Assembly (NCBI GenBank): GCA_905250075.1
Contig: CAJNOP010000045.1
Span: 916,017-980,016, forward strand
DNA length: 64,000 nt
Direction of reading: 5' to 3'
Source of the DNA: Rotaria sp. Silwood1
Taxonomy: Eukaryota; Rotifera; Eurotatoria; Philodinida; Philodinidae
In this document: piece after piece, positions 36,285 to 48,961 of the stretch
Numbering within the stretch: the first letter of the stretch is position 1
Layout: each line of letters begins with the position of its first letter
Notes under the pieces: model-generated
Told to the model about the DNA's origin: nothing
Database searches by the model: none
Seen by the model: only the letters and a program-made list of their open reading frames with translations
Made by a program: the position numbers and the translations under genes

Positions 36285-36773
36285 CTTAAGCATGCTACAA
36301 TGTGATTTAGAAAGTTGATGACTTTGCTCTTTCATATTTTGTAGTGCATCTTCATATTTGACAATTTTTTTACAATGAAGCATTGAACAGTTTTGCAGAA
36401 ATTTTTACCACAGCCTTTCCTTATCAATACAGAAAAATTGTTAAGATTATACATCAAATAATTTCTTATAAGAACTAGCTCATTTCTTCTGGGTCACTCA
36501 ACAACATCAACTGCAATTTAGTAACAGAATCATCAGTGTTACTATGGAGTACCATGTCCATGAGTTTGCCCTTCATGATGGTGGTTTTTTTAATTTATCG
36601 GTTTCTCATTGGTTTACATTTTGACGAGTGGTAATTTTTTACTGGCCGTAGTGTAGTGATCGGTGATGGTGTTGTTGGTAGCTTCACACATATAGACTTT
36701 AAAATTGAAATGTATATGAAAGTTTATGTCATGATAATAAAAATGAAGAATATATACGATACTCTTATAGATC
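36285..36773. other. upstream region of tafazzin
   Basis: No gene was recognised. The segment should hold the tafazzin promoter. A 3' splice acceptor, ATACTCTTATAG, ends at 36770, just 3 nt before the ATG. Confidence 0.5.
36761..36773 (+). promoter_or_regulatory. candidate trans-splice acceptor of tafazzin
   Basis: ACTCTTATAG followed by ATC and then the ATG. With no upstream exon visible, a spliced leader joined 3 nt before the start is the simplest reading. A distant 5' UTR exon is the alternative. Confidence 0.45.
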
Positions 36774-38058
36774 ATGCCACTCTTATTTAACTGGCCATTT
36801 CCAGAAAAACCTACTATATATTATAAAGCATTATCGACAGTGACGATTGGACTCGTGGGAACATTGAGTAGACTCTGGATGAGTAAGTAAGAAATCATCA
36901 TATGCGAAAACAAGTCAGGAAACACAGAGATTTTATTTTTATTCATAGAATACATTACTTCAGTTCGAATTGAGAATGGTAAGAATTCTTATGTATTTAC
37001 TTGTCATAGAATTTTATTATTGAAAGGTGATATTATTCGCAATGCTGTCCTTCATCGAGATCCGAAACGACCATTAATTACTACGGCTAATCATCATTCT
37101 TGTAAGATCTTTTTCTTAAATATGATTATTAATCATAAAATTTAATAAATAGGTTTGGATGATCCGTTGTTGTTCGGTATATAAACTGTAGTTTTCCTTC
37201 TCTTGAGCATCTTCATTGAATTATTTCTTATTATTTTTTTCGCTGTTTTCATTATTAATCTATATGTTTTGTTATTGTAGGAGGTCTTATGCCATATCGT
37301 GTTTTTTGGAATCGTCAACAAATGCGTTGGTCATTAGGTGCCGATGATATTGTGTTTACAGTAAAAAGCCATCAACGTTTCTTCAGTTTGGGTAAAACAA
37401 TACCAGTAAAGCGTGGTGATGGAGTTTATCAGCAACCAATGGATTTTGCATTAGAACAAATTAATCAAGGTGATTGGGTGCATATTTTTCCTGAGGGTAT
37501 TTGAATCTTTCATATATGTACTAGTTTTTGTTTTTAATTTATATTTTAGCAAAAGTAAATTTAACAAAAGAATTAATGAGACTTAAATGGGGTAAATTCA
37601 GACTAAAATAAATATTACAATAAAGTAAAAAATTTTAGGTGTTGGTCGTCTTATTGCTGAAGCTAAGATTTGTCCATTAGTTGTTCCGTTCTATCATCTT
37701 GGTAGGAAACATATTGAACAATGATCGTCAATTTTTAGTTTTATTGATTAGGAATGGATTCTGTATTACCTAACGTTGAACCTTATGTTCCTAAAATGGG
37801 TCAAAAAGTAAGTATTTATGTTGGTGAACCACTTATCTTAGATGATCTTGTCGAAAAAATGAAAAAAGAAAATCAATCATTGGTATGAATAAATTAATCA
37901 ATTGTTTAATTGAATCTATTTTATTTTTGTAGCAAGAAATACGTAAAGCAGTAACTGATAGAATTCAATTTGAATTCGCAAAATTAAAATCAAAATGTGA
38001 AGAATTACATCGAGAACATTTAGAAAGTAATTCTTCTTCATCGTCTTCAAAGACTTGA
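36774..38058 (+). CDS. TAZ: tafazzin (cardiolipin transacylase)
   Basis: Tafazzin remodels cardiolipin acyl chains by transacylation at mitochondrial membranes. Nine exons (36774-36882, 36949-36978, 37027-37101, 37153-37176, 37281-37496, 37550-37591, 37639-37701, 37752-37882, 37933-38058) join in phase to 271 residues, near the short human isoform. A hydrophobic membrane-associated segment lies near residues 16-34. The acyltransferase HX4D motif is H69-HSCL-D74 in NHHSCLDD. Other family blocks are [58 protein letters not shown] and [15 protein letters not shown]. The end is a Ser-rich tail. Exon 2 is 30 nt and exon 4 only 24 nt. All introns are short. The usual FPEG sequence reads FPEA across the exon 5/6 junction. 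Confidence 0.95.
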
Positions 38059-40526
38059 AAATAAAAAGAAGTTTTTTTTTTTTAAATTTTTTTGTTAGTG
38101 TGTCATTTTGTTTGCTTAGTACTGAAAAGGAGAATAGAAAGTAATGAAAGTTGTATGTCAATAGGAAAACAATGATATTGTATTTTATGATTGACATCTG
38201 TTGTTTCAATATGAAACTTTCAAATTATTCGAACATTAGTGGCTTTACTATTCAACATAATATCATAAAAGATTTTCTTTAGATCGATAAACAATATCAA
38301 TAATTTATATGTTTTAATAAAAAATATTCAATTGCACAATATTCGTAAAGGCTGTAGAAAAAAGAAAGAAATGTATCTTTAGTACAAATTTTTCTCAGGT
38401 AAGACATAAAAAATATAGAAATGAATGTATATTTTAATTGTTTGTTTCACCAGTACATTCATAGATATACCTGTATATGAATGATATGAGTTACAATAGA
38501 ACGAAAACGGTTTAATTACATTCTTTTTTATTCATTTTTAATTCAAATGTTGTCGTTTATCATCATTCATCAATATCTATTTGTCAGAAATACATAGTAA
38601 TAGCTGTGATCAAGTGTACTGGAGAAGTATCGGAAAGAATAAATTAAAAATTAGTTTCTTTCATTTTCTGATTTGAACTTACCGATAAATTTTCGCATGA
38701 TACTGGCTGCTGTTGTTAATCATCTTATTGTAAGGTCTGTTGAGATAACTGAAGGGATGTTTTATGCTGAATTATTAAGTTCACAATTTCACTTTTGATG
38801 ATATATGTCTCGTCTTTTTGTTAAGATTTGCATTGAATCCTTGAGGCAGAGCAAGTCAGTATAGGTTTCAAACTTCGTTTTAGATCACATTGTCATTTTA
38901 TTTTGCTCTATAGTAGATATCAGCTGTTAGTATTCACCTTGTAACTGATGTTTCATTAATAATTGGTAGTATTTTCGATTCAATTCAAGAAAATTACGTT
39001 CTTCTGTCAATCGCCCATCATTACTTCTATTTTTTTTTATTAATTCTAATTGTATTCGAGGAGCATAACAATGCTTTAATCATGAAAAAATATTTTCTAT
39101 ATTAAGTAGTTAATCAATCAACATCATAAAACTGATTCATACAATGTACCTTCTTCGAAATATTTCGTGAAATTTTTCAAATGTAGAACATACTTTATAT
39201 AAATCGGGCAATATTCTCAACAATTATATTTCATGTAGTAACTATTTTTATTGTTTTTCTTATAGATTATATCGCTATTGAAAACTCACTTGATCATGTT
39301 AATAGTTATATTATAAATCCTAATCAATAAATTATTCTTAGTTTATTGTCTAGAATAACAATTAAATCTAAATCAATTGCTCATGTCATATAAAAGTAAC
39401 AACACTGAAAAACTTTTGGCATGTAAATCCAATGGACAGTTATTAATCGATTAAAAATTCAATAGTTTACTAAAAATTCCTGTAAGAATCATTTTATTTA
39501 ATTAAAGACAAGTACTATCTATATGCCATTTAATAATTCGAAGCCAGCTATTATTTATTCTTTCAATTACGCCTGAAAATAAAATATTTATTGATTAATA
39601 AAGATATTTTATATTCCAATGTTGCTCATTTTATACAAATAATGGTTCCATAAATCAACTTAATTTGTCTATGTTGATCAGAAACTCGAGAATTTGCAAA
39701 CTAGTCGTCATCCAGAAAATGACCTTATAATTGACGATACTTGTCATTTATTGTATAAAGCTGTTTTCGATTGTACTAATGCCACATATTTCAGTTTGAA
39801 CGAAATTTCAAAATGTGATTGATGTTCGTTGATAGTTAAGATACTTATACTAATTAGACAATAATTTAATATTTTCTTAGTTCACCGAATCCATGGATTA
39901 AGCATGTTCTTGATTTGTCTGAAATTGAAAAAGTTGATCGAAATTCTTAAAGCTTTCACATTAACGTTTGTTTGCTTCAAAACTGATCTTGAAATTAACA
40001 ATAATAAAAGTAAACAGTTATTCTATCGTTATCAGAAAAGTAATAATTCAATTACGGGCGATGATATACTGGTGCCTATTTACGATAACGCCTGATCATT
40101 TTTCATGTAAATGTTAGCGACACAAATAAAGTGGCAGTTATCAATTTATCTCAATATAAGGCATTCATCAATCCCAATTTTAACGATCTATAAATTCTTT
40201 TGTTTTTGATTGAATTTTACTTGTTAAACTAATAGCTGTATACTCTACGTCATAGTCTTTAATTATACTATGGTTTTTTTGAATGTATATATCGATCAAA
40301 TTTTTATTCATATTTGTACATGCTTACTTAAATAAAGATTTTTTCGAGATCCATAAATAATATTATTATCAAGAAACAGTTCTATCAGTCGAGCAGTAAA
40401 AATTTATTGAGTCAGAAAGAAGAAAAATCTTTTATATTCATTATTATTGCTAACTACATAATATTAATTATAAAAATTTTAATTATCAAGAGGATTACAT
40501 GTCACCGATTCATACAATGATGTTTT
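38059..40526. other. intergenic, no gene seen
   Basis: Strongly AT-rich. It holds the 3' flanks of two convergent genes (tafazzin and the small secreted protein). Short frames such as 39904-40095 have no support from composition or homology. Confidence 0.5.
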
Positions 40527-41055
40527 TTATTTACGTAATCTTGCTGGTGTGTAAAGAGGTGTGTGATATGTAGGTAATGTTGCTGGTGTATAAAGACGTG
40601 TATGATATGTACGCATTGTTTGTATACGTGGAGTTGGTGGTTGTGTTGGCAATGGATTTCTTTTACTTTCATAACCACCACCAATTTCCCATTGCTGAAA
40701 ATCTCTCCATGTACTTAATCTTGGACAAAAACGTTTACCTAGTATTGAACATTTTTCTTCATAAGCTTTACGAGCTTCACGTTTTTGCTCTTCACATTTG
40801 GTCTTGCCTGGATGAAGGAAACTACGCCGATCACGAAAAAGAAATTGTAAAGCTTCATTTGATTTAACTTTAAAAAAAACGATAGAATTAAGAAAAACAA
40901 TTTATGATAACATAATATACTTACTTTGAAATTCATCCGAATCTAAATCTGCAAACGTGCTAACAATTAGAAAAAGAAGAAAATATATCCACTAAATTAA
41001 CAAATAAGAAGATAAAAAAGTAATGAAAGATGAGATAGTTAAAACGTACCTTCAT
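40527..41055 (-). CDS. small secreted orphan protein
   Basis: I do not recognise the family. Three exons (41050-41055, 40925-40991, 40527-40867) join in phase to 137 residues. Exon 1 encodes only Met-Lys. Residues 1-16 (MKWIYFLLFLIVSTFA) form a clear signal peptide. The mature part is basic with three cysteines (in TKCEEQKREARKAYEEKCS and KRFCPRL) and a Pro/Thr-rich tail. The tail has a repeated motif, YHTRLYTPATLPTYHTPLYT, with TPAR before the end. The odd cysteine number suggests pairing between chains or one free cysteine. The joined exons, the signal peptide and codons with A/T-ending bias like the neighbours support a real gene. Its role is unknown. Confidence 0.7.
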
Positions 41056-44000
41056 AATCGTTTATATTTCAGCGAATAATACTAACAGAATATTTGTTTT
41101 TTCCTAGCTATTCCTAAACGCCTAGTCAATGACACAAATAAATATAAAGGAAAGTTGTTGAAAACTATCATCAACTTTAGAGCACAGTAATTATCGGATA
41201 GAAGGTGGAGAATATTTATCACAGAATTTACTGTGTCTATCGAATAAATATATTTACTAGAAAACTTTCAAGTGGCAATGATAAATTGGTAAACATTGAC
41301 TGATGTATCTGATGAATTAATGTTTATTATTCAACTTATTTAGAATTTTAGTAATTACAATTCTTGGAAAAGATATCATGCTTTTCTGATATAACTGTTC
41401 AATGGCGGGCAAATGAATGACAATTGTCAATCATATGAACTCATCAAATACATATGAATGACAATTGTCAATCATATGAACTCATCAAATACATATTTTC
41501 CTAAATAAAACTGATATATTTTTCTGATAGTTGGCTATGAATGTCTTTTCTATCTCATATCATTTACATTTTCTTTTTTTTTAGTGTGTGTCCGCATCTA
41601 TTCTTTGATTGATGTTAACTTTCCAAGTAGTTGCGTTATATATGAAATTTTAGTGTTTATCGTAATGAAGCATAAACAGGACACTACAATTTTCAAATTA
41701 TTCATTAAAATTTTTACTTGCTTCATCGGCTAAAACCTTTACTTATTTCATTTGCACTTAAATGATCTCCTCAACGCATAATCAAACTCAAGTCATCCAT
41801 AGGTTATTGTTAAGATTTGCTAATCTAGTTCTTTCAAGAGTGCTAAATGTGGAATGTACGTTTCTCTAATGGCCCTCCTATCCGTTCCAAATCATCTACG
41901 ACATTTCAGGCTTTTAGATCTTATCCATCGTTGTCTTTTGTCATTTTCTTAATACTATGCAAGACAAAGTCCGCTCATCTATTTTGGTTTCGCAGATGAG
42001 CATTTATTATATATAATTGTACTTAATTAGAAAATGGATTCAACTTATAAGAAAAGTCGTTACTTTTTTAACACGGTCGCAAGAACACTTAATATTTTTA
42101 GATGTTATAATCATGAATTTATTTCTATTATATGAACAACAAAATTTCATGTTTGAACGTGCAGTCCATTCAGATTTGTCCCCAAGCACTACAATTCAAA
42201 GAAGTTAATAGTGTTGTTTCAGGAAAAATATACGATAATTTTTATTGCATATACATATTAATAGAAGATGCTATGAGCCTATTTTCATCAGCGTTTCAAT
42301 CTTTCTCATATGTTTACATCAGTATATAATGTTGTGTTCAACAAACACACTCTTGACGTATTGACCACTGAAAGCAGTTTCATCTTTAATTGAGCTGTTA
42401 TCTACTGACGAGACTTGAACAAAACCGATTTCACCTTTTATTGGACTTTATCAGTAGTGCTAGATCATGGTTCTATGATAATTATATGAAACAGTCGGTG
42501 TACTCGAAAGTTGGATGGTTATCAACCAATCACTGGATAGATTAAGATCATTCAAATTAAAGTTGTGACAAAGCAATTATGCTACTTGTTTCATGAAAAC
42601 TAGTTTAATGAAGTCCATCACATTAGGACTCCACAAAACAGTAGTCGATCAATAGTTATCTATCGAAAATTTTCACTGAGAAAGAATTGGCAGGCTCCAA
42701 TCCGTTGGAGTCCTTTGAAGTCTCATGAAATCCTTCGTAATTCTATAAAAGTTTATCCTAAAAATTAAAGTCTATTGTATATTTATTTTTTCCATCAATA
42801 ATGATATCAAATGGCATAGATATTAACTTTAGCTTTGAAGCGAACATAAGCTATTTTTCTATCATCTGCGTGAGATAAAGTTACTAATTCTACAACTTTA
42901 AATAAAACAAAATACCGCTTATTGAAAAAAACAAGCAAAAATGTATTATATAAAGAAAAAGAGATTTATTCTTGTTCGTGAGTCTGTATTATTCAAGGTA
43001 ATCTGACATTTGAAAGTTTACTTTGTTCGCCTGTTAATGGCTAGCAGGTAGACTATTTCCATAAATATTTTGTATCATGCTTTACTGAAACTTTAAAATA
43101 AGGCTGTTACATGTGATGTTTCAATTTATTGCACGCTTATACTCCAAAAAAGTCTTTTTCTTGTGATGGTGATGAACTTTGGAGTAGCATCTTGTTCGTC
43201 TTTATTCATGTGATCATCCTTCAAGGAAAGACTATTATTATTATCAGCAGTAGCATTGTTGAAATTCTTTGTTGTTTTGTCATCATCATCCGCAGCTATT
43301 TCAAGATCTTTATCTTCTAAATTGGCCATTGAAGATGATTAGTTGTACATCTTTGAATTTGTATTTAATTGTCCAAATACATATTCATTAAATGGCTTTA
43401 AACTAAGAACATTTTATTTTTGCAATAAATTCGACATTTCTAAGCCAATACCTATATCGATTGCTTCGTATTAGGCATCAGTGATAACTTGTTTTAAATT
43501 ATTTGTTTCCAGTTTGACCGACATATATGCTGGTTTCTAAAAATATATCTCCTGTTATTGTTTTGTGTTGTTTACATTATATTAATTGTTTTGAATTCGA
43601 TCCGTGTGAACCATAGTTGACATAGAAAAACCATACACCAAACAGATCAGAGTCATAAAATTCAATTTTACGAAATGTAGCATTTCTTGAATGAAAACAT
43701 TTCCGTTCTCAAATAATAAATGTTATTAACACACTAAATTACGCTCAGCAGTAATTGTTTTTTCAATACAGGCCATCATAATCATTTTAATATCTAACGA
43801 TAGAGCAAAGTTCCTCGAGTTTTAATGGTATCATTCAAGTTTTATATAGATCATTATATGTTAATGCAAAGCAACAGCTAAAGTTTAAGAGATGCTTACA
43901 GATAATGTCGGATTTTGTTCAACTATAATCAAATTTGGTATATGTTCCATTATCATTATTATCATGTATATGAATAATCGATATAAATTGTTTACTAAGA

Positions 44001-44210
44001 CATAACTTAGCTGTTGATAATAATAAATGGTTACGCCATTCAGTAGCCAAATGTATTGTATCTTGAGAAAACAATGACAATTGTTGTTTCCGTAGATACA
44101 CCCAACGTCAGGGTGATGTTGCTTGTATTTGAAAAGGTTGCGAATTGACAACCACACTACACCATCACCCATACCCACACCCTTAAGTATTTCCCTAAAT
44201 TTGCAGCAAA
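41056..44210. other. intergenic, one tandem duplication and one doubtful frame
   Basis: AT-rich with no recognised gene. It holds a 41-bp tandem duplication (41413-41495). A 67-residue acidic, Asn-rich frame on the minus strand (43126-43329, starting MANLEDKDLEIAADDDDKTT) is of uncertain status and may be a gene fragment. Confidence 0.45.
41413..41495. repeat. 41-bp perfect tandem duplication
   Basis: Two identical copies starting ATGAATGACAATTGTCAATC, with the palindrome TGACAATTGTCA in each. Confidence 0.9.
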
Positions 44211-44620
44211 GATTTGAAGTTGATTACATCATCACCGATTACTTGGTAAAAGATCAATTCATAGAAAATCACCATTCAAATACTTTCTTCTATTAACACT
44301 AATGATTTAGAGTCGATCACATCATCGATGAACATAAGATGGAGAAATAATTCATAGGAAACAGCTACTTAGATGTTTACTTGAATTCGAAGCAATGTTT
44401 TGCGGAGGATTATATCCTCGAAGAATATTGAATGAATGAATAATTCATACCAAACATCTATTTAAATATTTTCTTGAACTTTTAGCAATGGTTCGAGGTT
44501 AATTATATCATTGACGAATATTTGATCACGGAATAGTTCATATTAAGAAACAATTGGAATTTTTGTTAGAGCTCGAACGAAAGAGTTTGAGTTGAATATA
44601 TGATTGGTCCTGAGTGCTAC
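44211..44620. repeat. decayed ~93-bp tandem repeat
   Basis: Units begin near 44211, 44304, 44396, 44491 and 44586 with a block like GGTTYGARGTTRATTAYATCAT. This is followed by GA.GAA and later AATTCATA.GAAA and TTTTCTTGAA. Spacing is 92-95 bp, about 4.3 copies, clearly diverged. Confidence 0.7.
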
Positions 44621-47600
44621 AAGTTTAAGGTTAATAAATAAACCATAGCTTTGTTCATTGTTTGACGTATCAAGCGTCTAAAATCTGTATTGTCAACCGT
44701 AGCTACTTTCATCATATAAATTGTTGCCAACAACGGCATAAGAATAGCCATAGAGCTTGCCGAAATAATCTGCTCTTTCGTTGTGGGTTGCTTTTCAGCG
44801 TTTGAGAAGAAAGTGGTAGATGTACGTAAATAACTATTGAAATTGTACAGATGTGCTTCGGCTTTATATATTCGCTGACAGCTTAGCACATAGAAGGTTG
44901 CAAAACAAGGTTTTTATTTTCATGGATGGTAAGAGAGATTGGTTTGTATTTACTGACAAAGAAGGACACATCTTGTGGTGTCTTCTCGAAGAGAGAGATT
45001 CGTTTTTTCTTACTCCTACAGAGAGATTTTTTCTCGTAGGAATACGTACGTATCGCTACTAATCAATGCAAGGTGATGTACATACATTCATAATGATTGT
45101 TGTTTGTTCACCGACGCTTCGAGCGCTATTTGCCGTTCGATAGGCTTTTTCGTCTTTTTCTTTTCAATCACATGTGACTTTCAATGATAGCAAAGAACCA
45201 TATAATCAAGGACTATGCATCTATCACATATATTTAACTGTGAGGTATTTTTTATTCTGTACAAATAAAAAACGACGTCTCTTATTCATTGTCTCAAGGA
45301 GGATAGGAAGACGAATGTATTGACGTGTGACTATTAACGAAAATGTAAATAGTAACGACCAATAGAAAGTAATATCATAAAAGGTAGCTGATGAATGAGA
45401 GACCTTCAAGACGATGCACAATTAAAATAAGAAGTTATTCATGTGTGATCAGAAAGAGAGAAATATGAGACGAAGGCTTATTACTTTTTTGTCTCATTCT
45501 CTTATTCGATTTCTGAACGTCTCTCGCGTGAAATCTAATAAACGCACAATATGAACTATGAATCAGCTGATATGTAGATGACAGAGATGTGTTAGAAGAG
45601 TTTAAAATCTAGGTGAGATCGAAACAATATTTTTATAATTTTCTAGTAAGAAACATCACTTATGTATCAAAATATAATATATTTTATACAGTGAGTAAGT
45701 TTTTTTCTTGTCTTTCTGCAACGAGTATAAATTGTTATTGTAATTTCTTTTAGAATAATGAGCACATGAAGACCTTGAATGATTAGTTAAAGTCGATGAA
45801 ACAATAAATATATTCTTTTTATAAGTGAATCAGTGTTTTTTTTGTAGTTTTTACAAAAAATATCATTTTTTTTTATTTTTTATTTTCTGCTGATATGCAC
45901 ATTGAGTGGTTCGTGACTGTTCAACAATTAATAAATAAACTTTTTCACCTCATTATTAAAAAAAAAATTTCCATTCAGGATTATTATATAAATGATTAAA
46001 TATTAAAAACTGAAATTTCATATGGTATTTTATGGTTTTTTTTTAAAGAATTGAATCGAATATATCACGAGCAGGGGCGGAATTATGGAGCTTTCCAAAA
46101 GTAAAGACGTCTTACATCACGTATGTTTTATATCATTACAATATGAGAGCATAATAAATGATTGTCAGTGCTAATGAAAATGAAACCTAATTTTTTTCTC
46201 TAAACAGATTAATTGATGGTATATGGTACATAATATTTCTTATAGAAAAAAATTAGTATTTGATGAGTGCCATGGAATTATTTAAGTTCAAACACTACAA
46301 TAGATAAATATTTTCAAAATGATACATTAAATAATTCGAAATAAAGCAATTATCTTATATTCCAATAATATCAAAACTTGAATACAACAATAAACATCAA
46401 CTACTATATGACTCAGGCTAATCTAAATAATAGAACATTCATAAAATTGAAATACACACAACAAAAATCGCCATCTTTTATAAGTATAATATAAAAAATT
46501 AAAAGCAAATATTTTTTTCGATCGTTTTGTTTAGTGTGAGGCGTTTTTGTGAGGTCTTTTTTAAATGAATTATGCCATATTATTTATGAATCTTTATATC
46601 TCTCATAAAATCTTTTGTTGTCTAAGAGAGTTTTTTACAATTGTTTCATGCATTGTAAGCGCAATAGGATTCTTATACCAACTGTGACAGATTCAAATCA
46701 ATCTTTTACTCTCCATTCTTACTCTATAGCAATCGATTTGCCCAAATAAAATTAATTTTTTTTAAAATACTTACCTAATAAAAATGATTAAAGGATGACG
46801 TGTTTCATCTTGTTTACAGTCAATTGGAGTAATTCAGATCATTTGAAAGAAAAATGAGTGCATTTTAATCATTTGTTCAATGATACTGTATCAGGGAAAA
46901 GCTTGTTTAGTTCAACCAGAGTGTGCATGTAGATGTGGCAGTGGGTGAAGGAAAAATTCACATCCACATAAAAAAATGCTACTTTTTTGATAGTTATTAG
47001 ATTTCAAAATTCGATTAAAACTTCGTTGAATTAGTACCAAAATATTAGTGTTAACATGTTCTTCGTGTTGATATATGATTCAAGAAGGTTGGCCGAAGAA
47101 ATTAAGAGTAGAGGGTAGGTATGTCACGATATCGACTCTGTTTGGTATTGACTGGTAAAGGTATTGGATGACATTTAATATCAGTTTCTGCAAGGACAGA
47201 CATTAGTCAATGCCATTAGTGCTCAACACCAAGGCTTCAATACCGTATTGGAATTATGACATTTCCAGTGGATGAATTTAATCTAATATATGAACACAAG
47301 ATTAAGGTTTTTCTATTTTCTCTCTGGCAATCTATGACTATCAGCGCCTATGTAGTTATATGAAATAAACCTTTTACCGTACTGATGTTTAATAAGAAAT
47401 GTTAATGAATATCTTTTTAATATTCATGTTCAGAACCTAGAACTATTCAACATTTCGACTTTTCTTTCATTTTGATGCATCCTGTCTGAAGTATTTATAT
47501 TCTTTTTTTTTTGCCTATCCTTACCGAGGAAAATAGCTGGAGTCGATATTTTTATCTTATCTTGACTTAGTTCTTGAGATGCAGGGTGATACAGAATTTC

Positions 47601-48961
47601 ACATTCTATTGAAATATAGACTTACAATCGAATTAAGTTATCTTTCAGTGAAAATAAAGCTGAAAAACTGAATCGACAGAAAATAGATAATGTAATGGAG
47701 AGGAATCTAAAGATTGGAATATCTATATTGTTCTAAAATTTTTTTACCAAATAAGTACAATTCAATATGTACATATATTGGATTTTAAAGAATTTCATGG
47801 GTTATCAGAATATAGAATTATTTCTTCAAAAGCATCAATTTATAAAAAATGAATTATGAAAAATATCATATGCAAGTATTTTTTCAAACGAAGGTTTTCG
47901 ACAAAAAGACAACAATTTCAATTCAACACCTATTTGAAAAGATTGCTCGATGCATTTTGATGTGCTCTTTCACATGAGACTACTCTCGAGTTACTCTATT
48001 GTGCTGATTCTATCAACTTGTCATATACACATGGGCATGCTTCCGAAATAGTATATGGTATCTAGCAAAAATTATCCGATGATGAAGTACTTTTATTACT
48101 GTGAGAAAGTAGTTCACGTTTGATAGTATCTATGATGAAAATATCTCGATGATACCTTTTGTTGTTTCTTAGAAAATGAAAATTTCCTGGAATGTATTGC
48201 ACTACAAGAAATTCCAATTTTGTCTAAGTAATAATACTTTCAAGGTCTATTTCTTCAGAATAGTTTGCCCGTTTTAGCTGAAATTTTCAGTTTCTTCTTA
48301 GCTTTACTAGATCTATCTATTGTAAAAATATCAGCCAAATCGGTGAGACCGACTGAGCAACGTAGATCATAGCTGATACGCAATGTCTCTTAGAGGCTGA
48401 ACTCAGGTCGAGAGACGAATCTGAGGTAGGATTACTGCCAAAACAGTGTCGAAAAGCCAGTATTTTTCCCCTAACCTCTCTTTTGCTCGATGACTCTTGC
48501 TAAAAGCATCGCCATTTGATATAAAATAAAATTCTGCAAGTAAAAAAATCGGCTAGAAGTCCAAGACAGGTCTGCGAATAAATCAGGGTTAGAAATACTC
48601 GCATCCGGTGCTAACTTTATTTACGTTGTTCATACATATTTAGAGTTAGTCTTTTCAGAAAATTATAAAATCTCGATTTAAAATTTATTCAGTAGTTTGA
48701 AAATACTTTTATTCTGTAGACAATCCGATTTTGATATGACAGTGTTCTCAATAGTCATTATTTTTTTTATTTCCTATCTGAAAAAAATGAACAAACAAGT
48801 TTTTTTTTTGCTCTCATCGGGCTTGTATACAAAAAAAAGATGAACAATAACAAACGAACAAAACAATAACGATACATAAAAAAAAGTTCATAGAAGACCA
48901 TATGATTCATGTTTCCATATTATTATTTCCTAAAATGAAGAAGTAAATAGATATAAATTTA
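44621..48961. other. intergenic, no gene seen
   Basis: About 4.3 kb of AT-rich DNA with no supported exon. A GC-rich AGCAGGGGCGGAATTATGGAG at 46072 resembles the end of a hAT-type element, but the other end was not found. The minus-strand frame at 44617-44889 has one hydrophobic stretch and no recognised family. Confidence 0.45.

Noticed and set aside
40502..40684. His-rich minus-strand frame (60 residues)
   Set aside because: It is the shadow in another frame of the last exon of the small secreted protein.
43126..43329. 67-residue acidic frame (MANLEDKDLEIAADDDD..) on the minus strand
   Set aside because: It starts with a real ATG and has protein-like composition, but no flanking exon, family or acceptor was found. 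It may be a gene fragment; support is too weak to call.
44617..44889. 90-residue minus-strand frame with one hydrophobic stretch
   Set aside because: It overlaps the end of the 93-bp repeat and has no family match or splice context.
46072..46092. AGCAGGGGCGGAATTATGGAG, like a hAT terminal sequence
   Set aside because: The opposite terminus and a target-site duplication were not found, so no element could be defined.
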